Part shown: one piece after another, positions 55,768 through 64,000 of the stretch
Position numbering within the stretch: position 1 is the stretch's first letter
Layout of the letters: every line of letters begins with the position of its first letter
NCBI GenBank assembly: GCA_905221605.1
Contig: CAJNDS010002418.1
Span: 363,453-427,452, forward strand
Source: Symbiodinium natans
Lineage: Eukaryota; Sar; Dinophyceae; Suessiales; Symbiodiniaceae
Direction of reading: 5' to 3'
Length of the DNA stretch: 64,000 nt
Position numbers and translations under genes: made by a program
Notes under the pieces: generated by a model
The model's input: the letters and a program-made list of their open reading frames with translations, nothing else
What the model was told of the DNA's origin: nothing
The model's database searches: none

Positions 55768-55884
55768 CACAGTTTAGCACGTTCCTTGCCAGATTGGCTC
55801 CACAAGGGCAAACTTAGCTTCGCAAAGGCTGTGGTGTCGATCATGTTGGTTTGCGCCAGCTGGGGTCCTGGGAGCGCCAAGTGA
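55768..55884 (+). CDS. short exon, unknown protein
   Basis: Open to TGA 55882-55884: HSLARSLPDWLHKGKLSFAK, then AVVSIMLVCASWGPGSAK, with a hydrophobic stretch. Upstream about 55705-55760 reads EVLPDISEECLDLSLSWSPG in the same frame, interrupted by a stop. Confidence 0.4.
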   Translation, partial: HSLARSLPDWLHKGKLSFAKAVVSIMLVCASWGPGSAK

Positions 55885-56204
55885 GAAGTGAGGAGGGAGT
55901 GCCCAAGCCCAAAGCATGCTCAAGTTGCAGATGCTCCGAAGAAGGCACCCTTGTTGCAAACCCTGATTAGGGGACGTTCGGGATGGGGGTCACCTCCTCT
56001 CCTTGTGAGGGCATGTGTGCTGAGACTTTTTATGTGCATGCACATAAAAAAGTAGCAACACGCAGTTCCAGGCTGTGAGGCTTAGCACTTGGCTCGCAGC
56101 TTCATCAAGGCGGAGTCTACATCGTTCACGTGATGAGTGGGACGGCCTGCCCGGACGAAAACTCAGGCTCCGCCACAGAGAGCGCGAGCTAGAGAGCGGG
56201 GAGG

Positions 56205-56236
56205 GCGAGAGAGAGAGCGAGAGAGAGAGAGAAGCA
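56205..56236. repeat. (GA)n microsatellite
   Basis: GAGAGAGAGC followed by GAGAGAGAGAGAGAAG. Confidence 0.9.
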
Positions 56237-57000
56237 GAAGAATACAAGGAGAGGGAAAGTGTTTCAATGCTGCTGCTAGTGGTAGCAGGTCTTCGACTTT
56301 TCTACCTCCCCTTCACCTCCCCTTATTCCCTGTGAAGGTCGGCAAGTCGGTCTTGCCGTCGTGTGGCTGATAGCGCTCGCCTCACTGCCAAGACCGGCCT
56401 GCCGCATACAATCACTGTCAGGGTCCTTGTGTCAGGTACCCTAAAAGCAAGCTAAGACATTTCTTCACAGGGAAATGATAATTCTCCATGACCTGAAAAT
56501 CCGGGGCTATCCACGCAAAGTCGAAAATCACTTACAGGGATGCCGGGGGATGCCAACCAGGATAGCAGCCAACACCCGAACGAAACACCGATCACCATGC
56601 TGACCATGGCACCTGGACATCGACCGCAGCGCCAAACCGACCAAATCCCGGATTCCGCATCATATGCCTTCACCAACAACGTGTTTCCGGCGTGAAGGTC
56701 CCTACGATCGCTAATCGAGACATGGCAGCCTGACATCGAAAAGGACCCCGACTGGGACACCAACTGAGGGATGCGCGCAAGTAGACTTGGACCGGAACAC
56801 AGAGCAGGACACGGGCCGGGACACCGACCAACACATGATCGAGAAATTGGTCGAGGCATAGAACACCACACGCACGGGCGCCTCTGGAAACACAGACAGC
56901 CCTGCACATGCCTTGATTTTCGTGCGTTTTTGGATTCGAACCCCACGTCGCCCCCAAAGCGACTCAAAATTTCTAGGGTCCTAGTGTACACTGTCTCTAG

Positions 57001-57416
57001 GGCAAGCCCCCACTTTGTCGTTGCCGAGATCTTGGCCTTGATGCTGGCCTTCGGCATGGGGCCGGCGCAGATTGCGGTAGAGCTGAACCTTGCCCGAGGC
57101 TCAGGAGGATTGGCAAGGGAGGGTAGTGATAGTGGAAAGAGCTAGTCCGGACGCAATATGGCAAACAGTGTCGTGGCAACTTGTTTGGTTCCTTGCATTC
57201 ATGTCATGAAGTTTTGCTTTCTCATCTGTTTTTTGGTTTGCCTCTTCTCTCTTCTCTCCTCTGTCCCTTTCTCCCTCGCTCTCTCTTGCGCTCTCGCTCT
57301 TTGTCTCTCCCTCTCTCACTCTCTGTCTCTCTCCCTCTCTCTCCCTCTCTATCTCTCACACAGGTCTCGGACCTGCACGGGGTCAGCATATGTGCCGGGG
57401 TGCCCGGAATGGGGGT
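57001..57416 (+). CDS. two exons, hydrophobic segment then short conserved-looking exon
   Basis: About 57001-57110 reads SPHFVVAEILALMLAFGMGP, then AQIAVELNLARGSGG, a likely membrane or hydrophobic segment. 57364-57414 after CACACAG reads VSDLHGVSICAGVPGMG and ends at a GTAAGG donor. The CT-rich tract 57240-57360 between them would be intronic. Family unknown; may lead into the next gene. Confidence 0.4.
57240..57361. repeat. CT-rich polypyrimidine repeat
   Basis: Over 100 bases of CTCTCT with TCCC and TTTGTC interruptions, ending in CACACAG, which may act as the acceptor of the next exon. Confidence 0.9.
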
Positions 57417-57790
57417 AAGGACGAAGGGAGAGAGCAATCGCGTTCAACATCAATTCTGAGGACTGGAGTGACTGGAGCGATACAGGAGGTGGGGTCAGGA
57501 GCCGTGCTTGCCACCATCATCCACCTGTGCTTATGGTTCCTCTGACGTTCATCTCTAGAAGCGCAACCATCGCTGTGCTTATCTTTGCTGCCTTCTGTAA
57601 TTCAACCGCGAGAAGCAGAGGACGTGCTACCCACTGCTGGTGTCTGGCTACAATCTGTTAGAGTGTCCAAGGTCTTTTTTCGAGATGGTAGCACGACGCT
57701 GCTTGGGCACGGCTAAGGGCCCAGCTGGTGTAGCTGGAGACTAGCACGACTAGCGGGCTTGCCACCGTGCCTTCTGACTAGAGTCTCCAG

Positions 57791-58420
57791 GCCACGACGA
57801 AGTACGCATCTCCCACGTGCAAGTGGACAGATGCGACTTTCAAGGTTTCCGCTTGGTGCCCAATGATCCAATGACCAGGAAGCAGACCGAGGAAGGGGCC
57901 AACATGGATAAACCATTTGTCAACATCGGCTCGAGATGGGCTGTGTTCAGAACTGGCGAGAAGATAGTCTCATGTGTGTTGTGCATGCGCTAGGCTGCTT
58001 TGCTGCTGTTGCTAGATCCAGCTCTTGTTCTCAAGCTATTTCAATATGTCATATGGTGCAAACGAAAAGCACACTGTCAACGGGGGTAGGTAGCCTGCCG
58101 ACAATGGCCATATCCACGGCAAGAAGATTTCTGGCCTGCCATGGAGTCAACATTCCTTCGGATTGAAGATCCAGGCCCTGGATGTTGGGGGCCACAGAGT
58201 GGCCACCGTCAGAGTCATGAGCCGTTGGTTCTGAGGTGTTAAGGCACCCGACTGCCGGGAGCTGCGCTTGGAGGGCACCCAGCCCATCCTGGTGGTCCAG
58301 GAAACCCAGGACTCCATGGAGTACTTCTGCGGTGGTTCAGAGGCCTTTCCGTGTTCTTTTTATCGCAGGAGTTGCAGCCGGACTCCGTGGACCAAGCCTC
58401 GGGAGGGCTACTCTGGGAGG
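57791..58420 (+). CDS. unknown globular protein, three clear exons
   Basis: 57791-57966, after CTCCAG, reads HDEVRISHVQVDRCDFQGFR, then LVPNDPMTRKQTEEGANMDK and PFVNIGSRWAVFRTGEKI. It joins in phase 0 to 58094-58227 (PADNGHIHGKKISGLPWSQH, FGLKIQALDVGGHRVATVRV). About 58244-58345 reads APDCRELRLEGTQPILVVQE, then TQDSMEYFCGGSE. Strong coding quality and no low complexity, but no family comes to mind. The first intron starts GT (57967). The phase of the last join is unresolved. The gene lies just upstream of the methyltransferase. Confidence 0.55.
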
Positions 58421-58509
58421 CCCTGTTCATGATAGTCTCCGGCAGACTTGGGGCAAACAGATTCTTGAACTCAGCAGGGGGCCCTTGACCTGGCCCAGCA
58501 CCTCCAGCT

Positions 58510-60872
58510 ATGCTTGAGGACTCGGAACTCGGAGGGTTACTGAGAGAGCAATGGGAGGAAACGCCATATGAAGAGCTTTGCAGCCGGGGCCTGCCAGTCT
58601 TTGCCAGGATGGATCCCTCGGATCTAGCCTCAGAGTCGCCTGGGGGCCGCCGCCTCGCTGAAAGATTCGAAGTGAAGAAGCTAATATTGTGCAAGTGTGC
58701 AAGCTGTCGACAGACTTAACAGACTATGTTTGACGATACCCCACCCTACGTCCAAACAACAAGGGCCCAAGAGCCTGACGAAGGCCTCAAGCGTCCTGAG
58801 GCCCTCGACTTCAAAGTCCCAAGAGTCCCAAGAGCCAAAGTGTGGGCTGGGACCCGAAGCCGCGAAGACCCCCTTCACTCCGAAGCCCCTTCCAAAAAGT
58901 CGCAAAGGCCGGGTCTTGGAGCTGGGAGCCGGACATGGGCTGCCAGGGCTCATGGCCCTGAGGATGGGCTGCCGCGTGGACTTCCACGACTTCAGCACCT
59001 GAATCTGAAGTTTTTGGTGTTTTTCAGGAAGTGTTCCGGGGGGGGGGGGGGCGTTCGTTCTTGAAGGTGAGGGTTTGGGAGCTACGAGGCTGTTGTTGGT
59101 TCTGCTTACATTTTGCTTGGTTTGTTTCATGTTTGTTTTGTGCGAGTGGGCAACCCTAATTTGCGATGACACGGGAAGTAACACTAAAAAACAGGGCGCT
59201 CGGAGCCTAACCGTTTACCAGGACGAGAGCCAACGAAGACGCCCAGCTAGAGCTTGTGAAGCAAGGATGCACGCATCCTCGTGCAAATGAAGACCAATGT
59301 GATTCTGTGTCTGATGTTTCGGAAAGTGCGCCTATCATCGGAGTGTTGTCCATGAACATCCTCTAGTAACTCTAGTACTGAATCAGTTGGATTTGTTGGT
59401 ATCGTTGATCTTCTGCACGGGGTTTACCCTGCTGCTCGTTCCCATATGTCTGTGTGTGTGTGTGTGTTTGCCATCTCTTTTTTTTTGGGGGGGGGGGGGG
59501 TTTAAAAGAGGCTTGTCCGGGTTCTGGTGGTTTTGCCATCTTGAGGCTTGAAGGGGCCCATCTTAGGCCCTGCAAGGACTCAGAAGAAATTGCCCGTCGC
59601 AGGCCTTTGGAAGAGCTTTTCCATTCGAAAGAAATCGGGCACCGAAAGCCGCACAATTTTGCAAAACATCACAGTTGCCAGCTACTCCACAGCACTTCTT
59701 TCTCAAACCTCTGTAGCAGTAGCATCAGGTATCGGTGCCACAGGCCTTTTCTAGCTTGGTACAGATTCTACCTATGTCCCACTGGAGGTGAGCAGACGTT
59801 GCGCCACATCACTGCGGCCAACTGCGTTGCCAATGGCATCCATGTCAACCGGGCAGATATTGCAGGAGCGATTGCAGTCGAACGGGCGTGCACGCAGCTA
59901 AATGTTGAAGCCGCTTCGTCAGGACAGCAGCATAATCCTGATCCCTTGGTCCGCTTCGTCGCCGGTGACTGGACACTGCTGAAGGACAAGGCAATGGCAA
60001 ACTCTACAACTCTGCAGTCGTAATGCTCATCTGACGCAGCGAAGTTCAATTCAAATAGCTTCGATGAGTCCAGAAGGTGTCCAGAGAAGCCAAGGCCATT
60101 AATCAAATTCAGCACATTTATGCCTCGGATCTTTTGCAGGGGTAGGCCCTGTTCAAGCAGGGGTTTATAGGAATAAGCTCTTCGACGTTTTGGTACTCAG
60201 ACTGTAGACTCTCAGTAGACCTTTGCGAGATGTCACAGCGCCTCTCAGATGGAAGCTGCTGGGCTGCTCTACGATGTCATCATCGCGTCAGAAGCAGTGT
60301 ACAAGGCCGGCTCTGAGCGCTTCTTACTGGCCTCCGAGCCAAAAAACGGATTTGTTTTTGCCTAAGCGAGCGCGCCAAGGGCGCTTCTAGTAGTTGAGAA
60401 ATCTAAGAGGTGGACTTTTACCCGGATCTCTTGGCTTTGCTGGAACGCCTGGAACCTGGGGGGCGGGCCTGGTTCGCGGGGAAGCGCTTTTACTTCGGCT
60501 GTGGAGGCGGCACGGCACCTCGCCTGCAAGCAGCCTTTATACACCTATCATGATATAGAAGGCCTATAGGGCTCACAGAGGTGATAAGTGATGATCATAC
60601 ACACAATTGGTATACCTAGGTGGCTTAAGGGGCACGTATCAAAGTCGAGCACTGGTGAGGCTTCCTTTGCCGCAGCAGCCAGGGAAGCGGGCTTTAGTGT
60701 CATGGTGGACAAAGTGCTGGAGGATGGACGCTCCAACATCCGCGAAATTCTGCTTATCTCAAAGACAGATGCCACGCATCCTGGCAAGCGGCAAAAGATC
60801 CAAAAGGATGAAGTCGCCGAGGGCCTCCAGTCCACCCAGCTGCCAACCCGGAGCTGCGATCACCCTGCGTAG
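58510..60872 (+). CDS. METTL18-like: METTL18-like SAM-dependent methyltransferase (histidine N-methyltransferase type)
   Basis: METTL18-type enzymes methylate protein histidine. Start chosen at ATG 58510 (MLEDSELGGLLREQWEETPY). Motif I lies in 58901-58994 (GRVLELGAGHGLPGLMAL, then GCRVDFHDF). It joins 59788-59990 (EQTLRHITAANCVANGIHV ... LVRFVAGDWTLLKDK), then 60249-60359 (LLYDVIIASEAVYKAGSERF), then 60485-60514 (RFYFGCGGGT), then 60630-60872 (GEASFAAAAREAGFSVMVDK, EDGRSNIREILLISK), TAG 60870-60872. The order SAM motif, R-F-x-x-G-D-W, D-V-I-x-x-S-E-x-x-Y and Y-F-G-x-G-G-G fits this subfamily. All four introns so fixed start GC and end AG (58995, 59991, 60360 and 60515), with matching phases. 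The link between the first exon and motif I is not resolved, and the usual W-E motif was not seen. Confidence 0.8.
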
Positions 60873-60879
60873 AAGCCCG

Positions 60880-61590
60880 TGCAGCGCCCCAAACTCGACT
60901 CCGACCAGGTTTGTATTGTGTTGCCACAACTTTGACGGACAAGAACATCACAGGACATTTCTTCGGTGGCCATGAGCCTTGAGCCTGGAAGATTTGGACG
61001 AGGAGAGACAGGAAGAGAAGCTGTTCTGCAGTGCGCTTCAACCTCAGATACATTCAGCCCAGGACTGAGCCGCATGAGTTTCGAGCCATGCATGAGATGT
61101 GAGGAGATGTGCCGTGCCCATTTGTCAGGACGGAGATGTTGCGGAGTTGACTGCTTCCTGAGCGGGCTGCCTCCAGATTGGTCCTGATCAGGCTTATAGC
61201 TACAGCTTTATAGAGTCTAGGTAGGAGGTACGTACATGGATCCAACGTACATGGATCCAACAGTGTGCTGGACGGGAGTCCCACTAGAAGGAGGAACGTC
61301 AACATGTGGCGCGAGGTGTTAAAAAAAACACGTTATGAGCTTGTTCTTGGCAGTAAGCTGGCGGCGCAGTATGATGTACCCCATCCACCAGCTGCAGTCA
61401 AGTTGTGGATGACAAAGTAAGGCTGGCGTGGCTGCTCGCCTGGACCTCATCACGTCTGATTGCTTCGGGCACATGCAAACTTGATTTACGATATCGTGGG
61501 GCTCCCCATGGTTTATACATGGTGCATTCGACTCATTCGGCCCTTCCAAAGAAGGGCTCCTGAGAAATCAGCGAAAACGCCAGAAACTCT
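60880..61590. other. spacer, no gene supported
   Basis: Only weak open stretches. A tandem pair GTACATGGATCCAAC occurs at about 61231-61261. Confidence 0.5.
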
Positions 61591-61595
61591 TCGAC

Positions 61596-61838
61596 GTGGG
61601 AGCCTGCTGTTTCGGACAGGAAATTAAGGATACTTCGTCGCAGGCTCAGAATGGAATTCTTTGGGAGCAGGCACTCCAGGGATACTCGGCAGGACTCTTG
61701 CGGGATTCTCTGGGGGTGGACGCTCACGTTGCTGTCCTTCTTGCTCTCGCAATATTACTTGAATGTGTAGTTGGCGTTCTTGCATCATCTTCCATTTTCC
61801 TGGAGTTTTACATAGCAGAAGTGAAACAAGAAGTGTGA
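61596..61838 (+). CDS. possible small membrane protein or exon
   Basis: The frame reads CFGQEIKDTSSQAQNGILWE, then VDAHVAVLLALAILLECVVG (hydrophobic), ending EFYIAEVKQEV at TGA 61836-61838. No ATG at its start; it may be an exon. Unrecognised. Confidence 0.25.
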   Translation: MGACCFGQEIKDTSSQAQNGILWEQALQGYSAGLLRDSLGVDAHVAVLLALAILLECVVGVLASSSIFLEFYIAEVKQEV

Positions 61839-62087
61839 TCGACCTGAATGCTAGCTTAGCTAACCCGATCAATTATTTGCATCATAAACTTAACACAACA
61901 AATTAATCTATCTCACTAGAAGAAGTAGTATAAGAGCGTAGCCCGGAAAGTTCAATTTGTTTGATGGATGGGATCACGTTTCAAAGTTGCACGCCATCTG
62001 CATGTTAATTCAGAGACTCAATGAATAGGATTCTTTGGTCTTAAATTTTGAGCAGCATGCTGGGCTGGACCCCTTTTCGGGTTTAGG

Positions 62088-62290
62088 GCCGCGTCAGTTC
62101 GCGCACCCTGCGTGCGCGAATCTGCCCGAGCAGTGCGCGAATCTGCCGTCTCAGTGTGCGAATCCTCAGTGGCGAATCGACCATCTGAGTGCGGAAATCC
62201 GACGATGCACGAATCCGCCGTCTCAGTGCGCGAATCTGGTCCGTGCATTTTGCGAATCGGTTCTTCCAGTGCGCAAATCGGTTGCCTGTA
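62088..62290. repeat. minisatellite built on CAGTGCGCGAATCTGCCGTC
   Basis: About nine imperfect units of 18 to 28 nt, each centred on GCGAATC or a close variant, between 62096 and 62282. Between 61840 and 62088 nothing is seen. Confidence 0.85.
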
Positions 62291-62389
62291 TACATGCAGA
62301 TAGTTCGTATCATGTGCATATATGACATGTTATGAGTAACAACATTCGCTCTACAAGGTATACTTGCTCAGAGATCCGGCTGAAGAACT

Positions 62390-63115
62390 TTGTGCAATCT
62401 TCGGGGATCCCTACTCGACGGGGGACAGCATTTGATCGCTGTGGTTGGGAAATGTCACAACAGCACAGAACAGCTTGTTTTGTGGTCGAACGCACGGTCA
62501 CCATCGCTCGGACTGCCACAAAGTGTGCAGCTGCTCAGGTTCTTTGTGGAGCCGGTTCTGCGCTGCCCTGGCCCGGAATCGCGCCCGAGTCTGAGATCAT
62601 CAAGGTCATCGGTGCATCTACCGACATCTGGTTCTGCCCAGCGAGGCTGCAAAGAGGTTTGTGCATGGGCACTGAGTGGCAGCGGAATGAGGCTGCTCCG
62701 TGGCTGTTGTGGTACTAGTTACTGGCTAAGCTGGTTACGCTGTCCCACGCGGCCGTGCCCAATGTACGTGGTTTGATGATGCTGCTTCTGGAGGGCTGCA
62801 TTTGCTGGTTGCGGGCGTCGGTTTCTCAACCAGGTTTCTGGGTCGAGCCACTTCAGCCGTTGAGCTTCATGCGAGATCCCTGAAGCGTCTGGAGTTTGAG
62901 GTCACAACGGATTGCGAGCCATTTGCGGCATTGCATTGCTCTCAGCGCTCTTCTTTTCCTTGCCAGCACTTTCGAGTCGTCAATGCCGCTCAGGCAGTCA
63001 GCATCATGAGACTCACTGCTGGCCGATGCGCTCCTTCCACAGACTGCAGAGCCTTGCAGAGCATCATTTCATGTCATCTCGGGACTTGTGGATGTGACAG
63101 GACGTGTCTCTGAGG
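62390..63115 (+). CDS. possible exons of an unknown protein
   Basis: 62450-62700 is open in two plus frames (AAQVLCGAGSALPWPGIAPE, or QSVQLLRFFVEPVLRCPGPE). 62730-62880 is open as LVTLSHAAVPNVRGLMMLLL, then SVSQPGFWVEPLQPLSFMRD, and as CTWFDDAASGGLHLLVAGVG, then FSTRFLGRATSAVELHARSL. Both look coding, so splicing must decide. Confidence 0.3.
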
Positions 63116-63165
63116 CTGGGCCGGTGGCACAGGCGGATGGGCAGCATTGCGAAGAGGCGGGCTGC

Positions 63166-63215
63166 TGTCGCAGCTGTCGCAACTGCCGCAGCTGCCGCAG
63201 CTGCCTTCAGATCAT
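63166..63215. repeat. GCAGCTGYC repeat
   Basis: Five to six tandem 9-mers (GCTGTCGCA, GCTGTCGCA, ACTGCCGCA, GCTGCCGCA, GCTGCC). Open in all three plus frames as CRSC, QLPQLP or alanine runs. Confidence 0.85.
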
Positions 63216-63404
63216 TCAGGAGGCCTTGGAGCATAGTTTCACAAGAAATTAAGACCTGGGAATGACAGGTCACCGAGCGGCTGGCAACACAGCTCGATGC
63301 CACTCCCTGAGCCTCTGCGCATCTCACACGATTTTTCATCGGCTGCTCAGTTGCTCCAGTACAGTATCCGACTCTGCTCCTTTAGCTTCAAATGTCCATA
63401 ATCT

Positions 63405-63722
63405 GTGGTTTTTAAATTCGACCTGAATCTTGAGGAAATTGCCTGGAACATGTCGCTTTCGACAAGCTTGCCCCTAAAATCCGGGTGCAGAGTATCGCGC
63501 AAGCTCGGGACTTGGAATTCTGCTGGATATGGTCGAGATGAGGATGGAATGGCTGGGATGGTGCGAGTCCAGCACCGCTCCTTCTCATGGAGGCGGGGTA
63601 TCCCAGGGAAAGCGACGAACCACACAGCCCACAAGGAAAACAGCGTCATGTACTTGGAGTGGCAACCTGTAGTATTTGGGGCTGCGAGGTTCTCTGGTCT
63701 ACTGGCTCCTGAGGGCATCTGA
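63405..63722 (+). CDS. possible exon, unknown protein
   Basis: The plus frame reads KFDLNLEEIAWNMSLSTSLP, then SAGYGRDEDGMAGMVRVQHR and SVMYLEWQPVVFGAARFSGL, to TGA. A minus frame (63347-63718) is equally long and also natural, so the strand is unsure. Confidence 0.3.
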   Translation: MVFKFDLNLEEIAWNMSLSTSLPLKSGCRVSRKLGTWNSAGYGRDEDGMAGMVRVQHRSFSWRRGIPGKATNHTAHKENSVMYLEWQPVVFGAARFSGLLAPEGI

Positions 63723-64000
63723 CGGCTTAAATGCTTCTTCCCATGTTACATCTTAAGGACGGCTTGGTGAGTGGAACGCGCAATGGGGAGTGACAAATGG
63801 GAAAAACTCACGTTGCAACCGGCACGTTTTGGTCTTTCCTCTGGGAAGAATTGCACGACGGGCCGTCGCACATGCACAAACGCAAGTTTCAACCGGCACG
63901 TTGTTTTTTCCACGGTTTTCCCAAGCAAGAATGCTCGACAGAACTCCTCATGTGCGAATGTCACACCGCGTGCAGGGTAATTAGTTCAAGCCAACCAGCA

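Noticed and set aside
56337-56420. Possible tRNA (GTGTGGCTGATAGCGCTCGC)
   Set aside because: Resembles a D arm only; no matching anticodon or T arm and no acceptor stem.
1-64000. CRISPR array, operon, ribosome-binding sites, bacterial promoters
   Set aside because: No regularly spaced direct repeats with unique spacers; the palindromic copies at 23-24 kb are irregular, and the gene structure is eukaryotic.

Overview
This looks like nuclear DNA of a dinoflagellate, most likely of the Symbiodiniaceae/Suessiales type. The reasons are: no long uninterrupted genes, but many short exons (about 35 to 250 bases) separated by small introns; AG|G acceptors together with many GC and some GA intron starts, anchored here by conserved protein motifs; nearly all recognisable exons on the plus strand, as expected of long one-directional gene arrays; scattered TTTAGGG telomere-like words; and many G or C homopolymers and minisatellites. 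No bacterial, organellar or viral gene set is visible.

Layout. 0.4-2.2 kb: a coiled-coil, Lys/Glu-rich protein ending in a Ser/Pro-rich exon. 2.2-4.4 kb: low-confidence exons. 5.07-6.29 kb: the well-resolved 3' end of an unknown gene with two introns under 50 nt. 8.7-10.2 kb: a Trp/Asp/Gly-rich tail and a SPRY-domain gene. 10.4-19.9 kb: many hypothetical exons, including coiled-coil pieces (13-14.7 kb) and a long repeat-bearing Ser/Pro/Gln exon (17.3-18.2 kb). 20.2-22.34 kb: a RING-H2 ubiquitin ligase. 22.35-24.65 kb: a gene-free block of poly-G, about ten copies of a 17-nt palindrome, a tRNA-like promoter fragment and a triplicated 22-mer. 25.9-26.95 kb: a cytidine-deaminase-like gene. 27.9-37.7 kb: hypothetical genes and a protein-kinase-like fragment (33.0-33.2 kb). 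38.7-47.3 kb (perhaps to 48.8): a polycystin (PKD2/TRPP-type) cation channel whose TM2-S6, pore and filter are spread over at least nine exons. 49-57.4 kb: hypothetical exons and microsatellites. 57.8-58.4 kb: an unknown protein with clear exons. 58.5-60.87 kb: a METTL18-like SAM-dependent methyltransferase. 61-64 kb: a minisatellite and low-confidence frames.

Functionally the recognised genes are unrelated housekeeping, signalling and membrane genes (cation channel, ubiquitin ligase, methyltransferase, nucleoside deaminase, SPRY adaptor, kinase fragment), lying head to tail. The strongest unusual signals are the splice-site usage (22 introns inferred: 8 GT, 12 GC, 2 GA starts, all ending AG), the very short introns, and the palindrome/poly-G block. 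Exon limits were chosen by reading frame, splice phase and family motifs, without transcript data. Genes reported as clusters may be split or joined differently in reality.
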